Shown here in pieces: positions 1 through 7,186 of a stretch of DNA of 16,001 nt (position 1 is its first letter; every line of letters begins with the position of its first letter). Origin of the DNA: Lachnoclostridium phytofermentans (GTDB lineage Bacteria; Bacillota; Clostridia; Lachnospirales; Lachnospiraceae). Under the pieces are notes generated by a model, which saw only the letters and a list, made by a program, of their open reading frames with translations, did no database searches and was not told the DNA's origin. A program made the translations under genes and the position numbers. The DNA is taken from NCBI GenBank assembly GCA_003526525.1, contig DPVV01000092.1:4182-20182 (forward strand), written 5' to 3'.

Positions 1-131
1 ACGTTAGTTTGACAGCAGCTTATATAAGTGTTAATAGAAACAAGGAAGGAATCAAAAGTACTAGAGCGATTAAGGCCTTTTTCCACGAAGATAGTATTAA
101 TAGCACTATTATAAATAACATTAACTTTTAG
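1..131 (+). CDS. 3' end of an unidentified gene (partial, runs in from the left edge)
   Basis: One plus-strand frame, starting at base 3, is open from the window edge to a TAG at 129-131 (42 codons); the other two plus frames hit stops within the first 12 bases. The visible residues read VSLTAAYISVNRN... and end in ...NSTIINNINF. I recognise no domain, and the piece is too short to assign a function. The stop lies 5 bp from the stop of the convergent deacetylase gene, tight packing that fits a real gene end. In DNA this AT-rich, an open run of 42 codons can occasionally arise by chance, so the call is moderate. Confidence 0.45.
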   Translation, partial: VSLTAAYISVNRNKEGIKSTRAIKAFFHEDSINSTIINNINF

Positions 132-136
132 ATATT

Positions 137-916
137 TTATTTTTGTACCTGTCTTCCCTCATGATCCATCTCATAATTCTCTGTGTAGATCAACTTAGAA
201 ATAGGCACGATTTCATAACCTTTATCTTTTAACCCTACAATTAATTCTTCCAATGCGTCTGCGGTAAATTTAGCTCCGTTATGGCAAAGTATGATAGAAC
301 CATTTCCTAGATGTTTATTATTCAAGACTTGTTTAAGAATGCTATCTTTTCCGTAGTCTTTCCAATCTAGGGAATCCACATCCCACTGAATACAATAATA
401 TCCGCATTCTTTTGTTGCCTGAATCAAGGTATTATTGTAATCACCGAAAGGTGGTCTAAAAAGTTGCATATCCTTCCCAGTAAGTGTTTTTACTTTATCA
501 TGCGGTGTCATGATTTCTTTTACCGACTGCTCTTTTGAAAGCTTTGACATCTGCTTATGGTTTTCACTATGATTTCCTAAATCATGGCCTGCTGCCGCTA
601 TTGCTTTTACATCGTCAGGGTATTTTTCAATCCAGCCACCGGTCATAAAAAATGTAACATTAACATTTTGTTTCTTTAATATTTCTAATATCCGAGCAGT
701 ATCTTCATTCCCCCAGGCTGCATCAAAGGATAATGCAACTTGTTTTTTCTCTGTCTTTACACAATAAATTGGTAGTTCTCGTTTCTCTCCTGCTGCTTTC
801 GCAATGATCTTTGGAACAAAATAAACCCCTACCGCTATAACTAAGATGATGGAAAGTACTAAGATTCCAGTTTTGCACCATTTTCCCAATTTTTCTTTAT
901 CAATCTCAAATTGCAT
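137..916 (-). CDS. membrane-anchored polysaccharide deacetylase, PdaB-like (CE4 / NodB homology domain)
   Basis: This 259-residue protein has a short cytoplasmic N-terminus, one membrane segment (about 15-36) and an extracytoplasmic NodB-homology domain (about 57-245). CE4 motifs appear in order: SFDAAWG (63-69), HSENH (116-120, the metal-binding His pair), RPPFG (154-158), DVDSLDW (179-185) and LCHNG (210-214). Motif 1 has Asp-Ala instead of the usual Asp-Asp, as in PdaB/YlxY-type members, so one canonical metal ligand is absent while both His ligands remain. Length and layout match the sporulation protein PdaB (about 254 residues), which is needed for spore cortex integrity. The likely substrate is peptidoglycan or another N-acetylated glycan, but activity is not certain. 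A GAGG ribosome site 7 nt before the ATG supports the start. A gap of about 195 bp separates it from the esterase, so it is probably its own unit, unrelated to the sugar locus. Confidence 0.85.
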   Translation of the reverse strand: MQFEIDKEKLGKWCKTGILVLSIILVIAVGVYFVPKIIAKAAGEKRELPIYCVKTEKKQVALSFDAAWGNEDTARILEILKKQNVNVTFFMTGGWIEKYPDDVKAIAAAGHDLGNHSENHKQMSKLSKEQSVKEIMTPHDKVKTLTGKDMQLFRPPFGDYNNTLIQATKECGYYCIQWDVDSLDWKDYGKDSILKQVLNNKHLGNGSIILCHNGAKFTADALEELIVGLKDKGYEIVPISKLIYTENYEMDHEGRQVQK

Positions 917-1111
917 AGTACTACCTCATTAAAATATGTATTACTATATTTATATTGAGAATGCAAATGGTTATGATAAGATTTCTTAACTTTAATATCA
1001 TCTTGAGTTCTGCAATTCCTTGATTTGACCGAAATTACAATCATCCCTTAATTAAAGTAATTAGAAATCATAATGGCAATTCAGTTAACTTTTAAGTTAT
1101 TGCTTGGATTA

Positions 1112-1909
1112 TCATAAATTTTTAATCCAGGCTCCAGCCATTGTAATCCAGTTTTGGCATTCTTTTTGAATAGCAAAATTACCAGTTTCTTCTGTTGCCA
1201 AAGATAAACCATGTCTTCCATTTGGATAGATATGAAGTTCGAAAGGAATACCAATCTTTTGCATTGCTTCCGCAAAAAATAAACTGTTTTCTACCGGCAC
1301 TATCTCATCACTGACAGTATGCCATATAAATGCAGGTACCGTATTTATATTCACACATTTTTCTAAAGATAATTTTTCCACCATTTCATCATATTGACTT
1401 CCAAGTAAATTAACAAAACTTTCTTTATGCCCAAATCTCCCAGAATTAATAACAGGGTAGCTTAAAATCATACCATTGGGCTTAATCTGTTCTTTGGATA
1501 CTCCAATCGCCTCTGATAGAAAGGGATCCTTCCACATAGTACCTAAATTTGCTACCAAATGTCCACCGGCAGAAAATCCACATACGACAATTTTGTTATG
1601 ATCAATGTTCCACTCCTTAGCTTTTTCTCGTATATATAAAATTGTACTTGCAAGTTGTAGTAAAGCGATTGGATACTCCGTTGGCTTTACACTATACCGC
1701 AAAACACAAGAATGATACCCCATACTATTAAAATGAAGTGCCACTGGCTCACTTTCTCGGTCCGAGGTTGACTGATATCCACCTCCTGGACAGATAATGA
1801 TAATGGGGCGCATGCGGTCTTTATCAATTTCTGGTGTATTATCTAATATATAGGTATATAGACTTGCTATATTGCTCCGAACTACTATCTCAATTTTTTT
1901 ATGTAACAT
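1112..1909 (-). CDS. alpha/beta-hydrolase esterase (acetyl/xylan-esterase-like, BD-FAE type)
   Basis: The protein has 265 residues from the chosen start. It shows an oxyanion-type PGGG motif (41-44), the nucleophile elbow GFSAGG with Ser113, an acidic residue in VSDEIVP (Asp201) and the catalytic His in NGRHGLS (His233), giving a complete Ser-Asp-His triad. There is no signal peptide, so it should act in the cytoplasm. The family removes acetyl or other acyl groups from sugars or small esters. Its position behind three glycosidases suggests deacylation of imported oligosaccharides, but the exact substrate cannot be read from sequence. An in-frame ATG lies 6 bases upstream (1915), but the strong ribosome site ends 1 nt before it and 7 nt before the ATG at 1909, so the inner start is preferred. 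It is the last gene of the sugar-related block. Confidence 0.88.
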   Translation of the reverse strand: MLHKKIEIVVRSNIASLYTYILDNTPEIDKDRMRPIIIICPGGGYQSTSDRESEPVALHFNSMGYHSCVLRYSVKPTEYPIALLQLASTILYIREKAKEWNIDHNKIVVCGFSAGGHLVANLGTMWKDPFLSEAIGVSKEQIKPNGMILSYPVINSGRFGHKESFVNLLGSQYDEMVEKLSLEKCVNINTVPAFIWHTVSDEIVPVENSLFFAEAMQKIGIPFELHIYPNGRHGLSLATEETGNFAIQKECQNWITMAGAWIKNL

Positions 1910-1916
1910 AATCATA

Positions 1917-1924
1917 CCTCTCTC
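1917..1924 (-). promoter_or_regulatory. ribosome binding site that fixes the esterase start
   Basis: GAGAGAGG on the minus strand lies 7 nt before the ATG at 1909 and only 1 nt before the ATG at 1915. The first base of the site is shared with the TAG stop of the upstream glycosidase remnant, so ribosomes ending on the remnant could re-initiate here. Confidence 0.7.
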
Positions 1925-2179
1925 TAGTTATCAAATCCGAACTTCACAAAGCAGTAACCATCATCTCTCCAAATTGACTTTGCTTTTCCTTCTTCTGCCC
2001 AGTCAGGAACAGAGCTAAAACTTGCTCCGTTGACAAACTGCCATTGGGCAATCCATTTCAATTCTTCAAACGTAATCCCCCATCCACAAAGGGCAAATGT
2101 CTCAGACAAAACTCTGTCCTTTCCCAACTGTTCAGCTACAGAAGATACTTGCTTAGGTGTAACTGGACTCCCAATTCAT
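1924..2179 (-). pseudogene. remnant of a large glycoside hydrolase, internally deleted
   Basis: One minus-strand frame is open from 2175 to a TAG at 1924 and encodes about 84 residues. The part reading VTPKQVSSVAEQLGKD, then VLSETFALCGWGITFEELKW, then IAQWQFVNG looks like an interior stretch of a large glycosyl hydrolase (GH2/GH106-like by recollection), whose full-length members run to many hundreds of residues. A good start signal remains upstream: AGGAG at 2186-2190, 6 nt before an ATG at 2177-2179. That ATG is in another frame and reaches a stop after eight codons. The simplest reading is an internal deletion joining the original start region out of frame to an interior fragment, with the end (…RDDGYCFVKFGFDN) possibly from the old C-terminus. 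A TTG at 2127 could in principle start a 67-residue peptide, but it lacks a convincing ribosome site. The family assignment is tentative; the decay is better supported. Confidence 0.6.
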
Positions 2180-2282
2180 TATAGTCTCCTTATTTTATGT
2201 AACATTTTCTTATACATATTTATTAAGAGTTATTTTCCCCCTGAGACATCTGTAACTTTGCAGAATTAATTTTCAAATAGTT

Positions 2283-4730
2283 TTAAATCTTATGCCCTAA
2301 CATATCAGATTCGACCATCGAAGTGCCATGAATTACAAATGTCCTTACTTCAAACGGTTGAAAAACTAACTTTGTTTCAATATTAAAATAATCTAAATTA
2401 ATTTTGGTTACGCAACTTTTATCCGTTTCGTTTATCAAACGCATCAAATAAGTGTCTTCCTTCGTTTGTTTAAATGCAGATAACACAATAATCTCATTTT
2501 CTATTTCTACTAATTTTTTTGGTAATACGCCTTCACAAGAAGGAAAATGACTAAGAACATACGGCTTTTCATTCCATCGTTGTGCTAGTGTACTACATTT
2601 ATCTTTTATTTCTCCTGCTTGAATTCGAATCTTAAATTGACGTTCTCCCATATCAATATGAGGAAGATACCGATCTGTTGGCACAATTTTTCTTTTTTCA
2701 ATCGGATGAGCAGAATAAGCAGGTGTTCTTAGTAAAGACAAAAGTATATTTCCACTATCAGCACAGCCTCCATAAATACCTTCATTAAAAACTGCTAATA
2801 CTTTATTTCCCATTTCTAGACTACACCATTTTTGAAAATTAACTTCTTCCCCATTTTGATGCAATTCTTCATATCCATACATAGTTTCCCCTAAAAATGT
2901 CGGATTTTCAAAAAATGAATTCAAATTACATTTTACCATCTTATTTACACCGTTAATCAATGTAGTAATCGTAACATCGATATAAGAATCCATTTTAGGA
3001 ATGCAATACTCGATCACTGCATAAGAATTTTCGTAATGAAATACACCTTGTAATATAACTCTTACTTCTCCATCTTCAATCACATTTATATTGGATTCTG
3101 TATTCCCTTGATACCCACGAAAAGAATTTGCATCCTCCATTGACAGCAATGTAAACTCTCCCATTTTTTTATCAAAACGATTGACTGTCATTCCCCAAGG
3201 ATCCTCGTTATCATCAAACACTTCTAATCTACAGGAGTTTTCTTTTAAGTAATCCATGCCATTTACGTTATATTTATCAATATACCCGGTATGAATATTA
3301 ATCCAAACTTCCATACCTTTGTTTTTTATGATAAAGAAATCACCTTGAATATAACTTGACTTTTTGTTGGTTTTTTCCACCAATTCCAATTTACAGTCAA
3401 AGCGATTCATACAAGAAGGCTGTAGCACACCTCGAAAAACTATCTTTTTTCTCCAATCTAAATTGATACTACATTCTGGCTTTTCATTTTGAGATGGCAG
3501 CATAGTGCCATTACAGTCATAAACCCTTCCTATTGTTGTTTTTGTTTCATCCCATCCCTGATCCTCTAACTGAAATTCTGTCACTATTTCCGTATCGATA
3601 GTATATGGATATGGGTTGTACACTAAGATAGGAATTTCTCCGCTTTTTCCAGTTTTTTGCCCAGAAGCCAATAAAAAAAATACTTCTGTACAAAGTTCAT
3701 CCAGACTTGTAAGTGCCTGAGATAATCGCATTAATTCTTCTTTTTCTGAAGACTGTACCATAGTTCCAGGTAAAATATCATGAAATTCTGAAAAAAGCAA
3801 TGATTTTTGTATCTTCTTTAAGTCATCCATCGGATATTCCATTTTTCTATGTAATGCAGCGTGACTTAACATTTTTTCTGTAAGATAAAGTTTATTTTCT
3901 AATTGACGATGCAACTGTTTTACTCGAACCATGGACGTATAACATCCAACCATGCAATGAACCAAAGACTGCTTTCGTACTTCTAACTTTGACCGATCCA
4001 ATTCTTTAAAATAATCTTCTGGTGTTGAATGTATGATATGATATTCATCATGGTTAGCGATAAAAGAATTAACTTGTTCCAAGTCGACTTTTGATGCGCC
4101 GCCGCCATGATTACCAATGCCCCATAACACCAAGCTCTGTTCTCTGTCCGGATATTCTCTTATATATTCCTCCAATTTTTTTTCAGTGTTACCTTTTAAA
4201 GAGTTATACCCTCTAAATACTTTGTGTGCCACAATCCTACTTCCATCATATCCCTCCCAAAGGAAATCTCCATATTCCATCTCTGTAGGCCTCATAAAAA
4301 AATACGAATCATACCCTGTCTTTTTTAATATTTGAACTAAGCCTCTACTATGGCCAAATGAGTCGACATTCATTGCTGTCTTAGGTGTGATATTAAATTT
4401 CTCTTTAAAAAATTGTTTTCCTATTTCAATTTGTCGAACGATTGATTCACCACTTGGCATTAAGCAATCCGGTTGCAGATACCAGCCTCCCATGATATGC
4501 CACTTGTTTTCTTCAACTAGTTTTTGTATTCTTTTAAATAATTTCGGATCGTATTTTTCTACCCACTCATATAGTAACGCTTCATTATGATTAAATATAA
4601 AACCATCATATTTTTCACAAAATGCAGCGGCGACCCTAAATGTTGATAATGTTTCAGCGACTCCTTCTTTCCGCTGCCAAAGCCAAACAGGGTCTAAATG
4701 AGCATTACACAGTAAATGTATTTGTTTCAT
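2283..4730 (-). CDS. GH38 alpha-mannosidase
   Basis: The protein has 815 residues from the chosen start, within the usual range for bacterial GH38 alpha-mannosidases. The retaining, metal-dependent active site is visible: AHLDPVW near the N-terminus (His11 and Asp13, metal ligands), NVDSFGH with the nucleophile Asp123, WGIGNHGGG (about 203-211) and FHDILPGT with the metal ligand His317. The GH38 N-terminal domain covers about 1-260, the three-helix middle domain about 265-350, and beta-rich C-terminal domains the rest. There is no signal peptide, so it should act in the cytoplasm on imported alpha-mannosides. An ATG 12 bases upstream (4742) is in frame but has a poor ribosome site. GAGG at 4737-4740 serves the inner ATG at 4730. 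It follows the GH78-like gene after about 130 bp that hold a palindromic element. Linkage specificity cannot be read from the sequence. Confidence 0.93.
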   Translation of the reverse strand: MKQIHLLCNAHLDPVWLWQRKEGVAETLSTFRVAAAFCEKYDGFIFNHNEALLYEWVEKYDPKLFKRIQKLVEENKWHIMGGWYLQPDCLMPSGESIVRQIEIGKQFFKEKFNITPKTAMNVDSFGHSRGLVQILKKTGYDSYFFMRPTEMEYGDFLWEGYDGSRIVAHKVFRGYNSLKGNTEKKLEEYIREYPDREQSLVLWGIGNHGGGASKVDLEQVNSFIANHDEYHIIHSTPEDYFKELDRSKLEVRKQSLVHCMVGCYTSMVRVKQLHRQLENKLYLTEKMLSHAALHRKMEYPMDDLKKIQKSLLFSEFHDILPGTMVQSSEKEELMRLSQALTSLDELCTEVFFLLASGQKTGKSGEIPILVYNPYPYTIDTEIVTEFQLEDQGWDETKTTIGRVYDCNGTMLPSQNEKPECSINLDWRKKIVFRGVLQPSCMNRFDCKLELVEKTNKKSSYIQGDFFIIKNKGMEVWINIHTGYIDKYNVNGMDYLKENSCRLEVFDDNEDPWGMTVNRFDKKMGEFTLLSMEDANSFRGYQGNTESNINVIEDGEVRVILQGVFHYENSYAVIEYCIPKMDSYIDVTITTLINGVNKMVKCNLNSFFENPTFLGETMYGYEELHQNGEEVNFQKWCSLEMGNKVLAVFNEGIYGGCADSGNILLSLLRTPAYSAHPIEKRKIVPTDRYLPHIDMGERQFKIRIQAGEIKDKCSTLAQRWNEKPYVLSHFPSCEGVLPKKLVEIENEIIVLSAFKQTKEDTYLMRLINETDKSCVTKINLDYFNIETKLVFQPFEVRTFVIHGTSMVESDMLGHKI

Positions 4731-4743
4731 CGTTTTCCTCATT

Positions 4744-4798
4744 TCTGCGCTGCTTTTTGCGCATCTTAAGTTTGTGTGCGCAGCGCAGACACAAACTT
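4744..4798 (-). other. hairpin with potential H-type pseudoknot before the GH38 ribosome site
   Basis: On the minus strand, AAGTTTGTGT (4798-4789) pairs with ACACAAACTT (4777-4768), leaving an 11-nt GC-rich loop (4788-4778). That loop, CTGCGCTGCGC, is complementary over 9 bases to GCAGCGCAG downstream (4753-4745; the two DNA arms match over 10). The loop-to-downstream pairing is the geometry of an H-type pseudoknot. Alternatively the two stems may be mutually exclusive. The structure ends about 4 nt before the GH38 ribosome site at 4737-4740, so it could influence translation of that gene. The complementarity is seen directly; the function is inference. Confidence 0.5.
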
Positions 4799-4801
4799 GC
4801 T

Positions 4802-4830
4802 GAGTGAAAGATTTGAAAAATCTTTCACTC
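4802..4830 (-). other. perfect 13-bp hairpin with a 3-nt loop
   Basis: GAGTGAAAGATTT at 4802-4814 pairs perfectly with AAATCTTTCACTC at 4818-4830 around a 3-base loop. No T-run follows on either strand, so it is not a standard intrinsic terminator. It lies about 30 bp after the GH78-like stop and could act as an mRNA processing or stability element, or simply be half of the palindromic repeat. Confidence 0.75.
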
Positions 4831-4861
4831 TTCCTCCCTCTGCCGTATTATCACGACCTGA

Positions 4862-7186
4862 CTATATACTTATATTTTTAACTAATAATTCATAACCCTT
4901 TGGCACAATGACCTCACGGTGAACTCCCTTTTCGTCTGAAGATATATGAATCTTTAATTGTTCACCATCTATAGGAAGTATCAGATCGAGCGAAGTGAAT
5001 AGCTGATTGACCGGGTGCATTTCAATTACTTTCCCAATCTTGTCAATTCTGCTAATACCAACTGCATCTCTGTGAATACAGCGAATTACATGGGATGCGA
5101 ATCCATGATTACAGCTTGCATATGGCTCATTATGTTCCCACAAGGTTCCTACCTTTACCGCCATACCTAGGAAATAACCTTCTATTTCTTTTATTACTCT
5201 ATCTCTCTCATAAAACTTAGATAATAATTCAAGTCTTAGATAATTACCTATAAAAGCATTAGAAGGATGAATATAACTATATGTACCAACCTTATTCAAA
5301 GGTCCAAAATTTTGTAATAATATATTCCATAATTCATAGTTTTTCTCAATTGTTGCTATATCAAAATAAAATGCATAATATTGTGTCGTTTCTGTAATGT
5401 TATTTGTTAGTTCTAATCTTCCATTCAATCGAATAGCATTGTCAATAAAAAAGTTCCCATTAAACCCTTGTTCTAATATGACTTTTTTAATATTTTCAGA
5501 TTTTTCAATCAGGCTATTATCTTGATACAATTTACCAGCTATTTTCAAGGCATAAGAATAAACCATGTTTGTTGGGTAATTCACATCTTGAATAAAATCA
5601 TTGCATTTTGACCATTCCACAAAGATCCAGCCGTCTAACTGCTCTAATAATCCATATTCATTCTCATACTTTTGAAAGTATTCAAAAAGTTGATATACCC
5701 TGACTTTCGATCTTTCCACCATTTGTTTATCATTCGTTCTCTGATAAAATTCATAAAGTTCCAGAACAAACCAAAGCGACCAGTTGGGTATATATACACT
5801 ATCATAATGATCTGCCGGATAGCACATAGGTAGCATCCCCTTTGGCAGATAGTCAAAAGTCTCTGGTAACAAATAATTCTCTATAAAATTATTTTCAATC
5901 TTTGAATTACCTGTGAGGTCATATTCAACTCTTGATGTAAAATAGCTGTCACATAACCACCCAGCCCTTTCTCTTGATGGACAATCCATATATATATCAA
6001 CTGCATTTTGCATAAAGGTGTGTAATCCCGCTTGATATATTTGATTGATTGCATCGTTATTACAATGGAAGAATGCTAAATTAGTATCTGGATTTTTTAA
6101 TTCTCGTATATATACTGACTCAATGAAACAATCACCTTCTACAACAATAATTTTCATATATTTCATTGTGTAAGGTTCTATTGTCTCTAACTGGTATTCT
6201 CCCTCTTCTAATCCATACTGAATTACGTTGACACATTCAAGTCTTTTAAAGTCAATATCTCCTTGGCTAAGCACTTCATCAAATACAATATAAAGTTTTG
6301 TTTTGTTACTACATTTGATTTTCAAACCTATAAAACCTGTAATGTTATTCTCAAACGCATACATAACAGCAGTATTTTCTAGCAAATTGAGGCTCTGATC
6401 CATAGGGTACTTAGTATAAATAGAATCTGTCTCTATGGTCTCAATCTTTTGTATATCATCTGATAGATGCAGTGAAAGTTCATCTTCTGTATATCCCTTT
6501 AAAGTTTCTCCTATATGAAGCAAGGAACGATCCTTCCAAAGATTTGTAACTTCTTTGATTCTTATATGTTCTTTTTGAATAATATATCTAGGATATGTAT
6601 TTTCTAAAGCAGGGTAAGAAACACCTCTCTCAAGAAGATTCTTTTCCTCTAATATCTCACAAGAAAGAATACGATTGGGAAAGAATTGACCTGTCCTCCA
6701 TAGAACATCATTACTGTTATATTGATACGCCTCTACAAAGGGTCTTTGAAAACTATATCTTTGTACTTTTTGTATCTTATATGGAAGTTCTAATGCCTCA
6801 AATCCTTCATTTCCTTTTAGCCCCGTAGCATTTAATATTTTATTACCACAAGTAACTTCTGCTAATAAAAATGATTCCTGATCTAGGGTGTAATAACTGT
6901 TTACATTATAACCTACGACCTCAATGGCTAATCTATTATGAGAGTTATTCAGTTTGTCTGTTAAATTATATTCGTCAATTCTATAATAGCCATGTGCACT
7001 CCTTGCGGGACCGGATCCAATATAATTACCATTTAAATAAATACGGTATATTGAAGATGCTGTAATATGAAGGATGGTTTGTGCACTATCCTCTTTCATT
7101 ATATCTGCACAAAAACCAATTAATAGATTCTTTTCTGTGCTTCTACCTTTTGGCCATATAGGCTGAGCTATATTTAATTTTATCAT
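4862..7186 (-). CDS. GH78-like alpha-L-rhamnosidase (six-hairpin glycosidase)
   Basis: This 774-residue protein has N-terminal beta-sandwich modules (about 1-360, with GPARSAHGYYRIDEY at about 59-73, typical of GH78 sugar-binding domains), an (alpha/alpha)6 barrel (about 375-715) and a short C-terminal beta domain. The acid-loop motif is DCPSRERAGW (401-410), followed by LCDSYFT. It resembles the GH78 DCPxRDERxGWxGD motif but is one residue shorter. LWEH with Glu684 and SCNHG (691-695) match the region carrying the general base. No signal peptide is present, so it should act in the cytoplasm, releasing alpha-L-rhamnose or a related terminal sugar from imported oligosaccharides. Its ATG directly abuts the GH127-like stop (TGAATG), and its AAGGTGG ribosome site lies inside the end of that gene, so translational coupling is likely. 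The fold is confident; rhamnose specificity is less so. Confidence 0.8.
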   Translation of the reverse strand: MIKLNIAQPIWPKGRSTEKNLLIGFCADIMKEDSAQTILHITASSIYRIYLNGNYIGSGPARSAHGYYRIDEYNLTDKLNNSHNRLAIEVVGYNVNSYYTLDQESFLLAEVTCGNKILNATGLKGNEGFEALELPYKIQKVQRYSFQRPFVEAYQYNSNDVLWRTGQFFPNRILSCEILEEKNLLERGVSYPALENTYPRYIIQKEHIRIKEVTNLWKDRSLLHIGETLKGYTEDELSLHLSDDIQKIETIETDSIYTKYPMDQSLNLLENTAVMYAFENNITGFIGLKIKCSNKTKLYIVFDEVLSQGDIDFKRLECVNVIQYGLEEGEYQLETIEPYTMKYMKIIVVEGDCFIESVYIRELKNPDTNLAFFHCNNDAINQIYQAGLHTFMQNAVDIYMDCPSRERAGWLCDSYFTSRVEYDLTGNSKIENNFIENYLLPETFDYLPKGMLPMCYPADHYDSVYIPNWSLWFVLELYEFYQRTNDKQMVERSKVRVYQLFEYFQKYENEYGLLEQLDGWIFVEWSKCNDFIQDVNYPTNMVYSYALKIAGKLYQDNSLIEKSENIKKVILEQGFNGNFFIDNAIRLNGRLELTNNITETTQYYAFYFDIATIEKNYELWNILLQNFGPLNKVGTYSYIHPSNAFIGNYLRLELLSKFYERDRVIKEIEGYFLGMAVKVGTLWEHNEPYASCNHGFASHVIRCIHRDAVGISRIDKIGKVIEMHPVNQLFTSLDLILPIDGEQLKIHISSDEKGVHREVIVPKGYELLVKNISI

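Larger units (their letters stand above)
1897..2205. repeat. 13-bp direct repeat flanking the glycosidase remnant
   Basis: TTTTATGTAACAT occurs at 1897-1909, covering the first codons of the esterase, and again at 2193-2205, just upstream of the ribosome site of the remnant. The copies have the same orientation and are 296 bp apart. This could mark a duplication or a recombination event linked to loss of the glycosidase. In AT-rich sequence a match of this length within a few hundred bases may also be chance. Confidence 0.3.
4741..4850 (-). repeat. palindromic intergenic element upstream of GH38 (candidate dispersed repeat or structured leader)
   Basis: This roughly 110-bp block is richer in GC than its surroundings and consists mostly of inverted repeats: a 13-bp hairpin (4802-4830), a 10-bp hairpin (4768-4798), and a third pairing of 4744-4753 with 4780-4789. 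The frame in phase with GH38 is open across the whole block, from a TAA at 4848-4850, and encodes residues such as SERFFKSFTQQVCVCAAHTN followed by CAKSSAEMRKT. I have an unverified recollection of near-identical short sequences attached to proteins in other Lachnospiraceae, which would make this one copy of a dispersed element rather than a gene. No transposase or obvious target-site duplication is visible here. Confidence 0.55.

Noticed and set aside
859..1044. Minus-strand open frame of 61 codons overlapping the deacetylase start
   Set aside because: It overlaps a well-supported gene in another frame, has low-complexity composition and shows no domain.
1076..1103. Imperfect hairpin just after the esterase stop (GCAAT/ATTGC with an inner AACTT/AAGTT)
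   Set aside because: The stem is short and bulged, and no T-tract follows on the minus strand, so a terminator call is not supported.
917..1111. Promoter for the deacetylase, including a possible sporulation-sigma type
   Set aside because: AT-rich candidates such as TTGCAT with TAATAC at 17-bp spacing match the consensus too poorly, and no sporulation promoter fits at proper spacing.
2030..2269. Plus-strand open frame of 79 codons opposite the glycosidase remnant
   Set aside because: It has no recognisable domain or ribosome site and lies antisense to better-supported minus-strand coding sequence.
4117..4590. Plus-strand open frames inside the GH38 gene
   Set aside because: They are antisense shadows of a strongly conserved enzyme, and their residues show no protein-like motifs.
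4787..4840. Small GTG-started reading frame of about 20 codons in the palindromic element, preceded by a GGGAGG-like site
   Set aside because: The sequence is fully explained by the inverted repeats, the product resembles nothing known, and the ribosome-like site may be coincidental.
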